Source of the DNA: Chloroflexi bacterium B3_Chlor
Lineage (GTDB): Bacteria > Chloroflexota > Anaerolineae > UBA7937 > B3-Chlor
NCBI GenBank assembly: GCA_005223035.1
Contig: NJBK01000013.1
Coordinates: forward strand, 1 to 62,756
Length of the DNA stretch: 62,756 nucleotides
Reading direction: 5' to 3'
Both the position numbers and the translations under genes were made by a program. Positions 17,245 through 26,523 of the stretch are shown here, one piece after another; within the stretch, counting starts at the first letter, position 1, and each line of letters opens with the position of its first letter. Under the pieces are notes generated by a model. The model had not been told where the DNA came from. It ran no database searches and saw only the letters and a list, made by a program, of their open reading frames with translations.

Positions 17245-18240
17245 ATGTCTAGACCGAAGCTGAGCAAGATCGCATTGCTGTTCCTACTGGTGCTGATGGT
17301 TGTGAGTTGCCAGGCGGCTGGGCCGACGGCCACAACGCCCCCCACCCCGGTCGTGGTCATGCTCGACTGGTTTCCCAACACCAATCACACTGGACTCTAC
17401 GTGGCCCTCGACAAGGGATGGTACACTGAGGAGGGGCTGGCAGTGGAGATCGTAGAGCCAGCCGAGGGCAGCACCCTAGTTCAGGTAGTCGCTGCGGGTC
17501 GGGCCGATTTCGGCATCAGTTACCAGGAGGAAGTGTCCCACGCTCGCTCAGAAGATGTGCCCATCGTTTCCATAGCGGCTATCATCCAGCACAACACCTC
17601 TGGATTTGCCAGCCCTAAGGATAGGGGCGTCACCCGCCCCAAGGATTTTGAAGGCAAGAGGTATGGTAGCTGGGGTTCGCCCATCGAGCGAGCTGTCCTG
17701 GACGTATTGATGGCTTGTGATGGTGGCGATGTGAATGAGGTGGAGTTCATCGACATAGGCTGGGCCGACTATTTCACGGTAGTCGAGCGCGATGTGGACT
17801 TCGCGTGGATATTCTACGGATGGACGGGGGTGGAGGCGGAGCTGCGGGAGGCGCCCGTGGACATCGTGATGCTGAGCGACTGGAGTGACTGCGTGCCGGA
17901 CTACTACACGCCTGTGATCATCACCAGCGAGCAGAACATCGCAGAGAAGCCGGAGTTGGTGCGGAGCTTCGTGGCCGCCATTGCCAGAGGTTTCGAATTC
18001 GCCATCGAGGACCCCGCAGAGGCGGCTGACATCTTGCTCAAGTATGCCCCGGAGAGCAACCCGGACTTGGTGCACCGCAGCCAGGAGTGGCTCAGCCCTC
18101 ACTACCAGGCGGATGCAGCCAGGTGGGGTGAGCAGAAACTGGAAGTATGGCAAGGCTACGCCGATTGGATAGCCGATCGCGAATTGTTGCCTCGTCACAT
18201 CGACCCCAAGAAGGCCTTCACCAATGAGTTCCTACCCTGA
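17245..18240 (+). CDS. Substrate-binding lipoprotein, ThiY-like (NMT1/THI5 family)
   Basis: A 331-residue periplasmic-type binding protein. The N-terminal signal ends in the lipobox VVSC (Cys22). The mature part has the NMT1/THI5-like signature LDWFPNTNHTGLYVALDKGWY, VQVVAAGRADFGISYQEE and YGSWGSP. Related ThiY proteins bind formylaminopyrimidine or HMP. GGGAGG precedes the ATG. It overlaps the ATPase gene by 17 nt. The family relation is clear; the exact pyrimidine is not. Confidence 0.87.
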   Translation: MSRPKLSKIALLFLLVLMVVSCQAAGPTATTPPTPVVVMLDWFPNTNHTGLYVALDKGWYTEEGLAVEIVEPAEGSTLVQVVAAGRADFGISYQEEVSHARSEDVPIVSIAAIIQHNTSGFASPKDRGVTRPKDFEGKRYGSWGSPIERAVLDVLMACDGGDVNEVEFIDIGWADYFTVVERDVDFAWIFYGWTGVEAELREAPVDIVMLSDWSDCVPDYYTPVIITSEQNIAEKPELVRSFVAAIARGFEFAIEDPAEAADILLKYAPESNPDLVHRSQEWLSPHYQADAARWGEQKLEVWQGYADWIADRELLPRHIDPKKAFTNEFLP

Positions 18241-19000
18241 TAGTGTAAGCGAGATAGAGCTGAGCAACGTACACAAGGCCTTCCGCCTGGATGGTAGGTT
18301 AGTCACTGCACTGGGAGGTGTTAATCTCACCGCCAGGAGTGGAGAGTTCGTCGTCCTGATCGGTCCCAGCGGCTGTGGAAAAAGCACCCTGCTGAATATC
18401 ATCTGTGGGTTGATGGAGCCCGACTCAGGGGAGGTGCTACTGGATGGTAGGCCTGTGCAGAACAGGACCGGCCTGCTGGGCTACATGCTGCAGAAGGACC
18501 TGCTACTGCCGTGGCGAAAAGTACTCGATAACGTCATTCTAGGCCCAGAAATCAGCGGATTGGATCGCAAAGCGGCAAGGCAGGAAGCTGAACGGCTGAT
18601 GCCCCACTTTGGGCTGGAGGGGTTCGAGCACAGTTACCCAGCGACCTTGTCTGGCGGAATGAGGCAGAGGACTGCTCTGCTGCGCACTTTCCTCTGCAGG
18701 CGCAACGCCATGCTCCTTGACGAGCCCTTTGGGGCCCTGGATGCTCTGACCAGACGCGGGTTGCAGGAGTGGCTGCTGGATGTGTGGAGCCAGTTTCGAC
18801 AAACCATTCTCTTCGTCACTCACGATGTGGATGAAGCGGTCTACCTCGCAGACCGAGTGTACGTAATGACCTCGCGGCCCGGCAGAATCAAGCTGGAGTT
18901 GAATGTTCCGCTGCCACGCCCCCGCAGCCGGGATATGATCACTTCGACTGGGTTCGCGGACCTGAAGAAGCAGTTGCTGGTTTCGCTAGAGACAGAGTAG
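18224..19000 (+). CDS. ABC transporter ATPase, ThiZ-like
   Basis: A 258-residue ATPase of the SsuB/ThiZ group. Walker A is GPSGCGKST, the Q-loop is MLQKD, the signature is LSGGM, Walker B is AMLLDEPFGALD and the H-loop is VTHD. It drives the permease at 16320 and is the last gene of the TPP-controlled operon. The signature has LSGGMRQR instead of the common LSGGQRQR, which is frequent in this subgroup. Confidence 0.9.
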   Translation: MSSYPDSVSEIELSNVHKAFRLDGRLVTALGGVNLTARSGEFVVLIGPSGCGKSTLLNIICGLMEPDSGEVLLDGRPVQNRTGLLGYMLQKDLLLPWRKVLDNVILGPEISGLDRKAARQEAERLMPHFGLEGFEHSYPATLSGGMRQRTALLRTFLCRRNAMLLDEPFGALDALTRRGLQEWLLDVWSQFRQTILFVTHDVDEAVYLADRVYVMTSRPGRIKLELNVPLPRPRSRDMITSTGFADLKKQLLVSLETE

Positions 19001-19261
19001 GTAGCTCTGCGTCAGTGGGTGTAGGCTCCTTCTCTCTCACTGGGAGACTCCGCACTCCCGAGCGAGACTGCGGAGGGTTATCCACCTCCGGAGAGGAATG
19101 GCAGAGGGCAGCCCCGCCGTTGGAAGAAGATCTCCTCTTCGTTACTCCGCCATGCAGTATCTTCCTCGAAACCGGTGAGTACTGTATCCGCTTGCAGACC
19201 CTTGTCAAGGTTGGTGGGGACAGCGAGCGGACAGGCATTGCTCCATCTCGGCAGGATCAAC

Positions 19262-19290
19262 TTGACAAAGAGCACGAGTTATGCTATCAT
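19262..19290 (+). promoter_or_regulatory. Promoter of the Rrf2-iscS-iscU operon
   Basis: TTGACA (19262-19267), 17 nt, TATCAT (19285-19290). The predicted start at about 19297 lies inside the palindrome that follows. The preceding part of the 319-nt gap (19001-19261) has no gene or clear signal that I can see. Confidence 0.85.
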
Positions 19291-19314
19291 AATTCCTAGT
19301 AAATACTAGGAATT
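19291..19314 (+). promoter_or_regulatory. Palindromic operator for the Rrf2 regulator
   Basis: A perfect inverted repeat: AATTCCTAGT, spacer AAAT, ACTAGGAATT. It starts directly after the -10 box and ends 5 nt before the ATG of the Rrf2 gene, so bound regulator would block transcription initiation and possibly ribosome binding. There is no separate Shine-Dalgarno between it and the start codon apart from AGGAA within the repeat (19309-19312 region). Confidence 0.8.
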
Positions 19315-19319
19315 AGACA

Positions 19320-19733
19320 ATGAAGCTTTCAGCCAAGGAGCAGTACGGTCTTAGGGCCATGATAGAGCTGGGTCTTCGGTACGGCGAGGGGCCCGTCTCG
19401 CTGAACGATGTGGCGCAAGCCCAAGAGGTTTCTTTCCCGTACCTGGAGCAGATAATGCCTCTGCTCAGGGATGCAGATCTGATAGAGAGCACGCGCGGTG
19501 CCTATGGCGGGTACGCGCTCAGCCGGGCACCAGATAAGATCACTGTTGGTGACATAATCCGGGCCCTGGAGGAGGGTCAGATCATGGCCCTGAGGTGCAT
19601 CCCGGGTGTGGAGGCGGAGGATTCTTGCAGCAGGCAAGAGATGTGCTCGGCGCGCGACATCTGGAGGAAAATGCACGATGGCATTGTCCAAGTCCTTGAT
19701 TCCACAACGCTGACCGATCTGATAGAGCCGTAA
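19320..19733 (+). CDS. iscR: Rrf2-family Fe-S regulator, IscR-like
   Basis: A 137-residue winged-helix regulator. The N-terminal HTH covers KLSAKEQYGLRAMIEL to TRGAYGGYALSR. Three cysteines at 93, 103 and 109 match the spacing region of the IscR 2Fe-2S ligands (92, 98, 104 in E. coli), although the first gap is longer. Followed by iscS and iscU, it is most likely the iron-sulfur-sensing repressor of its own operon, acting at the palindrome at 19291. IscR orthology is inferred. Confidence 0.85.
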   Translation: MKLSAKEQYGLRAMIELGLRYGEGPVSLNDVAQAQEVSFPYLEQIMPLLRDADLIESTRGAYGGYALSRAPDKITVGDIIRALEEGQIMALRCIPGVEAEDSCSRQEMCSARDIWRKMHDGIVQVLDSTTLTDLIEP

Positions 19734-19806
19734 AGGCAGTTGAGAGTACTCTTCCCTGTTTGGGTTTGAGCGGTTGGTGCACTGGGTAGAAAGAAGAGGA
19801 GGGCTG

Positions 19807-20979
19807 GTGAGCGAGAGGAGAGTCATATACCTCGACCATGCGGCGACGACCCGTGTAGATCCCAGGGTGGTGGAGGCTATGCTACCCTACTTCACTGAGC
19901 GGTATGGCAATGCCTCTGCCATCTATTCCTTGGGACGAGAGGCGCGCCAGGCCTTGGATCAGGCTCGCGCTGGCGTGGCCGAGGTCTTCAACTGCAGTCC
20001 CAAGGAGATTGTCTTTACCAGTTGCGGCACTGAGAGCGACAATCTAGCGATTAGAGGGGTTGCTTGGATGAACCGGGAGCGAGGTGATCACATCATCACT
20101 TCGTCCATAGAACACCATGCCGTGAGCCACACTTGCGAGCAACTGGAGAAGCAGTTCGGCTTCAACGTCACCTACGTGCCAGTGGATGAATATGGGCGCG
20201 TGGACCCGGGAGATGTGGAAAAGGCGACCACCGACGGGACGGTTCTGATCAGCATCATGTATGCTAACAATGAGGTGGGGACCATCGAACCGATTTCCGA
20301 AATAGGGGAGATCGCGCGAAACTACGGCATACCTTTCCATACCGATGCCGTGCAGGCGGCAGGTTCGCTGAGCCTAGACGTGCAGGAGTTGAACGTAGAT
20401 CTTCTCACCCTCTCAAGTCACAAGTTCTATGGGCCCAAAGGGGTAGGCGTGCTGTACGTGAGAGAGGGACTGGGGCTCATGCCCGTTCAAACAGGAGGAG
20501 GGCATGAGAATGACCTGCGCTCGGGGACTGAGAACGTGCCCTACATCGTAGGTCTGGCCAAAGCCTTGACGCTGGTGGAGGAGCGAAGGGAGGAGGAGAG
20601 CCAAAGGCTTGCGGCGCTTCGAGATCATCTAACAGACGGTGTCCTCTCTTCCATCCCTCACTCCCGGCTGATGGGGCATCCCAGCGAGCGGTTGCCCAAC
20701 AACGCCAACTTTGTTTTCGAGCATGTGGAGGGAGAGGGCATATTGTTAAGCCTTGACATGCAAGGCATCGCCGCTTCAAGCGGGTCGGCTTGCTCCACCG
20801 GATCCGCTGGACCCTCCCACGTGCTGCTGGCCATGGGTGTGCAGCCGAGCGTGGCCCACGGTTCGGTGCGCATGACCCTGGGCCGGGAGAACACTGAAGA
20901 GGACGTGGATCGGGTGCTGGGGGTCTTGCCTGGCATAGTCGAGCGCTTGCGAGCCTTGTCGCCTCTATATGCGGGCTGA
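19807..20979 (+). CDS. iscS: Cysteine desulfurase, NifS/IscS type
   Basis: PLP enzyme that releases sulfur from cysteine for Fe-S cluster assembly. The 390-residue product has YLDHAATT at the start, the PLP lysine in [10 protein letters not shown] (Lys206) and the persulfide cysteine in SSGSACSTG (Cys329). The GTG at 19807 has GGAGGG a few bases upstream; an upstream TTG at 19774 has no such support. It lies 73 nt after the Rrf2 gene and 29 nt before iscU. Confidence 0.93.
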   Translation: MSERRVIYLDHAATTRVDPRVVEAMLPYFTERYGNASAIYSLGREARQALDQARAGVAEVFNCSPKEIVFTSCGTESDNLAIRGVAWMNRERGDHIITSSIEHHAVSHTCEQLEKQFGFNVTYVPVDEYGRVDPGDVEKATTDGTVLISIMYANNEVGTIEPISEIGEIARNYGIPFHTDAVQAAGSLSLDVQELNVDLLTLSSHKFYGPKGVGVLYVREGLGLMPVQTGGGHENDLRSGTENVPYIVGLAKALTLVEERREEESQRLAALRDHLTDGVLSSIPHSRLMGHPSERLPNNANFVFEHVEGEGILLSLDMQGIAASSGSACSTGSAGPSHVLLAMGVQPSVAHGSVRMTLGRENTEEDVDRVLGVLPGIVERLRALSPLYAG

Positions 20980-21008
20980 GCCGCTCATTAACAGTAGGGG
21001 GTTCGAGC

Positions 21009-21413
21009 ATGTATTCGGAATTGGTTATGCAGCATTTCACCAATCCCAGCAACGTAGGGGTTATCGAGGACGCAGATGGCGTTGGCAAGATAGGGAATCC
21101 TATGTGCGGGGATGTAATGGAGATGTTCATCAAGGTGAAGGATAATCGGATTGAGGACGTCAAGTTCCGTACTTTCGGCTGCGGTGCGGCCATCGCCACC
21201 AGCAGCATCGCCACTGAAATGATCAAGGGGAAGTCTCTGGACGAGGCCGTTCAGCTTTCGAACAAGGCGGTGGCCGAGGCCCTGGGCGGGTTGCCTGCTC
21301 AGAAAATGCACTGCTCGAACCTGGCGGCCGATGCCGTGCGCGCCGCCATTGATGACTACCGGAGCAAGCAAAAGGACAAGGGGGACAAGCAGGGCAAGAC
21401 CGCGGATCCGTGA
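21009..21413 (+). CDS. iscU: Iron-sulfur scaffold protein, IscU/NifU-N type
   Basis: Scaffold on which Fe-S clusters are built with sulfur from the desulfurase. The 134-residue product keeps the three ligand cysteines (Cys33 in NPMCGD, Cys58 in FGCGAAIATSS, Cys102 in KMHCSNLA) and Asp35. The C-terminal 20 residues are lysine-rich. No hscA/hscB, iscA or ferredoxin genes follow, so the operon is a minimal iscRSU set. Confidence 0.93.
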   Translation: MYSELVMQHFTNPSNVGVIEDADGVGKIGNPMCGDVMEMFIKVKDNRIEDVKFRTFGCGAAIATSSIATEMIKGKSLDEAVQLSNKAVAEALGGLPAQKMHCSNLAADAVRAAIDDYRSKQKDKGDKQGKTADP

Positions 21414-21610
21414 ACTCGATGGCCTTCTGATAGCTTCTAGCGCTGGAAGCGCGCCTCTAGGCGTGCGGGTTGCCGAAACTCTAGGCGGGGAGGCTTCCAG
21501 CTGCGTCACGAGCTAGCCACACAGCGGGATGACGTGGATTGTCATCTGCGGACGGCTCCCAAGGATTGTCGTTTGGCTTGCGCGATCAACGCACCGTAGG
21601 AGCGTAGTCG

Positions 21611-22681
21611 TCAGTTCAAAGCCTCGTCGAGTAGATCCCACACCCCTTGTACATCGACGAAGACGCCTGTCTCGTTGGCCAGACGACTTGCCCCTCGCAG
21701 CAGCGTAGGCTCGCAGGTAGGGCACAGGGTGATGATATTCTCTACCCCTACTCTCATGGCGTCGCGGATCCGGTTCTTGGCGATCTCCAGAGCGAGGGTC
21801 TGATCAATATCGGCCACTCCGCCACCACCGCCACAGCAGCTGGAGAAAACGCGGTTCTGCTCCATCTCCGTCAACACCACTCCAAGAGCTCGCAGGACAT
21901 CCCTGGGCTCATCGAAAACGCCCAACATGCGACCCAGGTGGCAAGGGTCGTGATAGGTGGCCTGTAGGTCCAGTTGGCGAGGGTTCAGTTGCCCTATCCT
22001 CTCGGCCACTGCGAGGATGGCGTGCTTGGCATTCAGGCCGTGGCTCTCCGTCAGGGCCACGGTGCATGTGGGGCAGAGGGTCAGGATCTCCTGGTCTGAA
22101 TGGTTGCCATATGTTGCTCTGAATCGCTCCCGGATGTCCTCGAACTGAGCATGGAAGCCTGTAGCCTCAGCGAGGTAGCCGCAGCAGACCTCCTCCACGA
22201 CCAGTGGATCAATGCCGCATCTTTCGAGCACAGAGATGATGGTCCTCGTCTCAATAGGCTTGCTTTGATAGAGGCAGCCGAGATATAGGGGAACGGTACC
22301 TTCCCTTTCTAGATGAGCAGGGCGGTCGAAGAGGCGTCCCGCGTCCAGCATCTTCATGACTTTCTTCAGGTGTTCCTGAGCATAGAACTCCTTCTCGGCC
22401 ATCCGCTGACGAAGAGCTGTGAAGATATCCAGGTTGTTTAGGGCACACCGGGCTTGACAGTGGCCACAGAGGAGGCAGGCTTCCAAGACCTCCTGCACCT
22501 CGGTTGAGGGCTCGATGATCCCTTCCAACAAGCCTCGGGCCAGCATCATTTTGCCTCGGCTGGAGTATGCTTCCATCCCCTTGATGCGGTGGACAGGACA
22601 CTCGTCCACGCAGAAACCACAGCGGGTACGGTTGCAGGTGTATATGTCCTCGGCGTATTGCTCTAGGCTCCTGTTATCCAT
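21611..22681 (-). CDS. (Fe-S)-binding oxidoreductase subunit, GlcF/CCG-domain type
   Basis: A 356-residue protein with two 4Fe-4S motifs near the N-terminus (CNRTRCGFCVDECP at 16-29 and CLLCGHCQARC near 70-80), then two CCG domains (CCGYLAEATG with CPTC; HDPCHLGR with SSCCGGGGG). It resembles the electron-transfer subunit of glycolate or D-lactate dehydrogenase. It overlaps the FAD subunit gene by 19 nt, so the two act as one enzyme. The acceptor is unknown. Confidence 0.87.
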   Translation of the reverse strand: MDNRSLEQYAEDIYTCNRTRCGFCVDECPVHRIKGMEAYSSRGKMMLARGLLEGIIEPSTEVQEVLEACLLCGHCQARCALNNLDIFTALRQRMAEKEFYAQEHLKKVMKMLDAGRLFDRPAHLEREGTVPLYLGCLYQSKPIETRTIISVLERCGIDPLVVEEVCCGYLAEATGFHAQFEDIRERFRATYGNHSDQEILTLCPTCTVALTESHGLNAKHAILAVAERIGQLNPRQLDLQATYHDPCHLGRMLGVFDEPRDVLRALGVVLTEMEQNRVFSSCCGGGGGVADIDQTLALEIAKNRIRDAMRVGVENIITLCPTCEPTLLRGASRLANETGVFVDVQGVWDLLDEALN

Positions 22682-24129
22682 CGCGATTCGAATTTCTTTC
22701 CCGGGTTGAAAATACCCCCGGGGTCGAACATCTCCTTGATACGCTTCATGTAGATGTAGCTATCTCCGTGCTCCAGCTCGTTGAAACCACCCAGGCGATC
22801 GCCATCACCGATGTAGGAACTCATGGTCCCTTCCATCTCAAGAGCCATTGCGCTCATTTCCTTAACGTAGTTGTAGAAGTTAGCCACGCTTTCCTCGCTG
22901 GAGTCATCCACGAAGACCGCGAAGCTTATGCTGGCTGTGGGCTTATTGGGCGCCTCGTTGTACACCGTCATGCCCAGAATATCCTGGCCCCACTTGGAGG
23001 CGATTTCCAGGAAGCGTTGGTAGGCCTCCTCAACTCGACCGATGGGTAGTCCCAGATCGGCTGCTCCAAACTTCTTTTCACGTTGGCTATCGGGCCACTT
23101 CTGCCGGAAGGGTATGAAGTCCAAGCTGTGCTTGGATGCCCACCAACCGTCGACCATCTCCTGTTCCTTTGTCTCCTCAGCACCGAAGTGATCTAGGAGG
23201 ATGCGTGTTGCTTTTTCTAAGCTGAAGTTCACCACATCTTCGTCACCAGCAAAGGAGAGGAAAAGGATCGCCTCAGCCCAATCAGGGATATCAGGTTCGC
23301 GCTGGTATTTCTCCCGATAGGCGTGAGTGTAGAAGTGGAGACGTTGTCGACAATTCAGATGTGCGCTCTCCACGCAGATTCCACCGGCCAACACCCGCTC
23401 CAATGACCGTAGGCCGTCGTCCAGACTGCGGCAAACGTACCCTCTTACCAGGCGTGTTTCTGGCAGGGGAAAAACGCGGAGCGTGGCCTCGGTCACGACT
23501 CCAAGAGTTCCCTCAGAACCGACAACTAGGTCCAGCAACTTGTAGCCTGTTGAGGAGAAGGCAGCTTTCCGCCGTCCGATACGCAGCGCCTCTCCCTTCC
23601 CGGTCACCATCACCACGTTGCTCAAGTAGTCGAGGATCTTGCCGTAGCGCAGGCCGAAGGTGGAGTCGTTGTCACAGCCGATAGAGGCGCCGATAGTGCA
23701 CGCCCGCTTACTCTCTGGCTGGTGAGGGAACCATAGGCCGCTGCGAGCCAGTTCTTCATTGAGGGCCCAGATGGTGATCCCAGCTTGTGTGGTGACCATC
23801 ATGTTGGCTTCGTCCAGCTCGAGTAGCTGATCGAAGCCCTTGGTCTCGACAGCGATGCCGCCTTTCCAGGCTGCCACACCGCCGCCCATCCCAGTGCCAC
23901 CGGCAAAGGGGACGACGGGGACACGATGGCGATAGGCTATCTTGACTATCTCCACTACTTCATCGGTGGTCTTGGGAACCACTACGATATCTGGGAGATC
24001 GATGTGGGAACTGTGGCGGGGACTCCAATCGCGGCTGTAGCCGATGCGGTGCGCCTTGGCCCGCGTGGCTCGCGCTCCGAGCACCGTCTTCAGCGCGCGA
24101 AATGCTTGATCAAGGGCTGCCTCGTCCAT
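22663..24129 (-). CDS. FAD-binding oxidase subunit, GlcD/D-lactate dehydrogenase-like
   Basis: A 488-residue flavoprotein of the FAD_binding_4 (PCMH) family. PDIVVVPKTTDEVVEIVKIA, VPFAGGTGMGGGV and SEGTLGVVTEATLRV are the FAD site motifs, and the C-terminal YIGDGDRLG...IKEMFDPGGIFNPGK is typical of D-2-hydroxyacid dehydrogenases. It likely oxidises D-lactate, glycolate or a related 2-hydroxyacid and passes electrons to the partner at 21611. Asparagine and tryptophan-rich inserts make an alkyl-DHAP-synthase-like substrate possible. Confidence 0.87.
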   Translation of the reverse strand: MDEAALDQAFRALKTVLGARATRAKAHRIGYSRDWSPRHSSHIDLPDIVVVPKTTDEVVEIVKIAYRHRVPVVPFAGGTGMGGGVAAWKGGIAVETKGFDQLLELDEANMMVTTQAGITIWALNEELARSGLWFPHQPESKRACTIGASIGCDNDSTFGLRYGKILDYLSNVVMVTGKGEALRIGRRKAAFSSTGYKLLDLVVGSEGTLGVVTEATLRVFPLPETRLVRGYVCRSLDDGLRSLERVLAGGICVESAHLNCRQRLHFYTHAYREKYQREPDIPDWAEAILFLSFAGDEDVVNFSLEKATRILLDHFGAEETKEQEMVDGWWASKHSLDFIPFRQKWPDSQREKKFGAADLGLPIGRVEEAYQRFLEIASKWGQDILGMTVYNEAPNKPTASISFAVFVDDSSEESVANFYNYVKEMSAMALEMEGTMSSYIGDGDRLGGFNELEHGDSYIYMKRIKEMFDPGGIFNPGKKFESRWITGA

Positions 24130-24174
24130 GGTGCCACCTTTTCTCTGCCATTCCGATTGTTGAGAGGGAATTGA

Positions 24175-24203
24175 ATTATAGCACCCCTATTGGCTGGCGA
24201 CAA
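24175..24203 (-). promoter_or_regulatory. Promoter of the GlcD/GlcF-like operon
   Basis: Minus strand: TTGTCG (24203-24198), 17 nt, TATAAT (24180-24175). It is followed by a leader of about 40 nt to the ATG at 24129. Confidence 0.7.
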
Positions 24204-24225
24204 GAGTGCGATCCCCTGCGTTGTC

Positions 24226-24254
24226 TAGCCAGAGGTATCCAGGTATGCTAGAAT
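24226..24254 (+). promoter_or_regulatory. Extended -10 promoter giving a leaderless pcrA mRNA
   Basis: TAGCCA (24226-24231), 17 nt, TAGAAT (24249-24254), with TGC just before the -10 (extended -10 motif). Six bases separate the -10 box from the GTG start of pcrA, so the first transcribed base is probably the first base of the start codon. Confidence 0.6.
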
Positions 24255-24260
24255 TGGCGA

Positions 24261-26411
24261 GTGGCTGAGGGCGAAGTGGAAGACATCTTGGGAGAACTCA
24301 ATCCGGCGCAAAGGCAAGCGGTCGAAGCGTCCCAAGGGCCTATCCTCGTGGTGGCTGGGCCTGGCAGTGGCAAGACCCGAGTCCTGACTCACCGCGTGGC
24401 CTACCTCATCAAGTACTACAGCGTGTCCCCCTATCGCATTATGGCTGTCACCTTCACCAACAAGGCGGCGCGGGAGATGAAGGAGCGTCTTCACAGGCTA
24501 TTGGGTTTCCAAGTGCTGCGCCAGATCACGATCGGCACTTTCCACGCCATTTGCGTGCGCATCCTGCGCCGCGAAGCCCAACTTCTCCCTTACGACCGGG
24601 ACTTCGTGATCTACGACGATGGCGATCAGATCAGCCTTGTTCGTCAGTGCCTGAGGGAGCTCGATTTGGATGAGGGGGATCACAGTCCCCGTGCCACTCT
24701 AAACACTATCTCGAGAGCCAAGAGCCAACTCATCGGGCCGCAACAGTATGTGCCTCCCAGCTATGGATATGAGGCTACCGCTCGAGTCTATCATCGTTAC
24801 CAGCAGCTCTTGTTGGAGAACAACGCCCTGGACTTCGATGACCTGTTGATGGTCACGGTGCAGCTCCTGCGCCAGAATGAAGAGGTGCTGCACAGCTACC
24901 AGAGGCGGTACCGACACATTCTCGTGGATGAGTTCCAGGATACCAACGTAGCCCAGTACGTCATTCTCAAGCTGCTCGCGGGCCATCATCGCAACCTCTT
25001 CGTCGTGGGCGATGAGGATCAAAGCATCTACGCGTGGCGAGGTGCAGACTTCCGCAACGTGCAGAGGTTTCGCGAAGACTACTCAGACGTGGAGGTTGCT
25101 CTCTTGGAGCAGAACTACAGATCCACGCAGACTATTCTGGATGCGGCGCATCGTGTAATCGCGCGGAATGTGCAGCGGGTGCCCAAGAAGCTGTGGACCG
25201 AGAACGAGCCAGGCGCGCCTGTGATCGCCTTCGAGGCTTATGATGAGCAAGAAGAAGCCCAGTATGTACTCGACGAGATAAAGCGGTTGGCGGCCGAGGA
25301 AGGCTACGAGTTTGGCGATTTTGCGATCATGTATCGCACCAATGCGCAATCCCGAGTGCTGGAGGAGGTCTTTGTCCGGGCAGGAGTCCCCTACAGGCTG
25401 GTGGGAGCCACTCGTTTCTATGAGCGTCGCGAGATCAGAGATGTGCTAGCCTATCTCCGTGTCATTCACAACCCGCGAGATGCCGTCAGCCTGAGTCGCA
25501 TCATCAATGTGCCTCGTCGCGCCATCGGGCGCAAGACTCTGGAGCAACTGGAACCGTGGGCCGAAAGCAAAGGAACCCCCCTTTTCGAGGCTCTGAAGCT
25601 GCTGCGCGAGGACGAGGAAACTCCGGTTGGCGCGCGAGCTCGGCGCAAGCTGCTGGCTTTTCTGGAGGTAATGGAGGAGCTGATCGCCGCCAGCCGGGAA
25701 GTGAACGTGCAGGAACTACTGGATCTATCCTTGGAAATGACGGGCTACACTGCGTATGTTCGTGATGGCACCGATCGAGGGGAAGAGCGCTGGGAGAACA
25801 TCAAGGAGTTGCGGAGCGTGGCTCAGGAGTATTCTTCTTTGCCCGTGGAGGAAAGCCTGACCACTTTCTTGGAAGAAGTGGCCCTGGTCTCAGATGTCGA
25901 CAACCTGGACGATCAGGTCAAGGCTCCTTGTCTCCTTACCCTGCACATGGCCAAAGGGTTGGAGTTCCCTGTCGTGTTCATCGTGGGATTGGAGGAGGGT
26001 GTACTACCCCACAACCGGTCCATGGAAACCCAAGACGAGTTGGAAGAAGAACGTCGCCTGTTCTATGTGGGCATCACGAGAGCGGAAGGGCGCCTCTATC
26101 TTGTGTACACCTTCCGTCGTACTCTTTTTGGCAGAGATGCGCTGAGTGAGCCTTCCCGCTTCTTGACGGACATACCTGCGGACCTCCTAGAGAGCTACGA
26201 CGGTGCGGAACCCCAGCGACCGCCCGGAGACAGCGCTACGCAAGCTCAGTTCCGGGCTGGAGATCGCGTCCGACATCGCCAACTCGGCGAAGGCACAGTC
26301 GTGCAAAGTAAGCTTGTGGACAACGATGAGGAGGTGACCGTGGCCTTCGACGATCTGGGGGTTAAGCGATTCCTCGCAGGCTTCGCCAACATCCAGAAGG
26401 TGCAGGGTTGA
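24261..26411 (+). CDS. pcrA: ATP-dependent DNA helicase, PcrA/UvrD
   Basis: A 716-residue SF1A 3'-5' helicase for repair and replication restart. The Q motif LNPAQRQAVEA is at the start, Walker A is AGPGSGKT, motif II is ILVDEFQDTN, motif III is VGDEDQSIYAWRGA, motif IV/V TLHMAKGLEFPVVF and motif VI GITRAEGRLYL. The last 53 residues (664-716; FRAGDRVRHRQLGEG...) are the Tudor-like PcrA C-terminal domain, known in other bacteria to contact RNA polymerase. The GTG at 24261 has no Shine-Dalgarno and fits leaderless translation. The same C-terminal domain recurs in the next gene. Confidence 0.95.
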   Translation: MAEGEVEDILGELNPAQRQAVEASQGPILVVAGPGSGKTRVLTHRVAYLIKYYSVSPYRIMAVTFTNKAAREMKERLHRLLGFQVLRQITIGTFHAICVRILRREAQLLPYDRDFVIYDDGDQISLVRQCLRELDLDEGDHSPRATLNTISRAKSQLIGPQQYVPPSYGYEATARVYHRYQQLLLENNALDFDDLLMVTVQLLRQNEEVLHSYQRRYRHILVDEFQDTNVAQYVILKLLAGHHRNLFVVGDEDQSIYAWRGADFRNVQRFREDYSDVEVALLEQNYRSTQTILDAAHRVIARNVQRVPKKLWTENEPGAPVIAFEAYDEQEEAQYVLDEIKRLAAEEGYEFGDFAIMYRTNAQSRVLEEVFVRAGVPYRLVGATRFYERREIRDVLAYLRVIHNPRDAVSLSRIINVPRRAIGRKTLEQLEPWAESKGTPLFEALKLLREDEETPVGARARRKLLAFLEVMEELIAASREVNVQELLDLSLEMTGYTAYVRDGTDRGEERWENIKELRSVAQEYSSLPVEESLTTFLEEVALVSDVDNLDDQVKAPCLLTLHMAKGLEFPVVFIVGLEEGVLPHNRSMETQDELEEERRLFYVGITRAEGRLYLVYTFRRTLFGRDALSEPSRFLTDIPADLLESYDGAEPQRPPGDSATQAQFRAGDRVRHRQLGEGTVVQSKLVDNDEEVTVAFDDLGVKRFLAGFANIQKVQG
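26250..26402 (+). repeat. PcrA C-terminal domain, copy 1
   Basis: Codes for residues 664-714 of the helicase. It aligns without gaps with the segment at 27286-27438; I counted 31 identical residues of 51 by eye, and the DNA is clearly similar too. Confidence 0.85.
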
Positions 26412-26523
26412 CCGGGAGAGGAGCCAGGTGGGAGCTACTCTGTCCCCGCTTGAGACCCTGCGCCAGCGTGCCTTGGTTGAAACGCGACTTGGCTGCGGTT
26501 GAGGCCACCGACCGGAGGCGTAA

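Noticed and set aside
21414-21610. Hairpin-like GCTTCTAGC/GCTGGAAGC near 21435 as an iscU terminator
   Set aside because: The arms have a mismatch and no T-run follows; the region is otherwise featureless.
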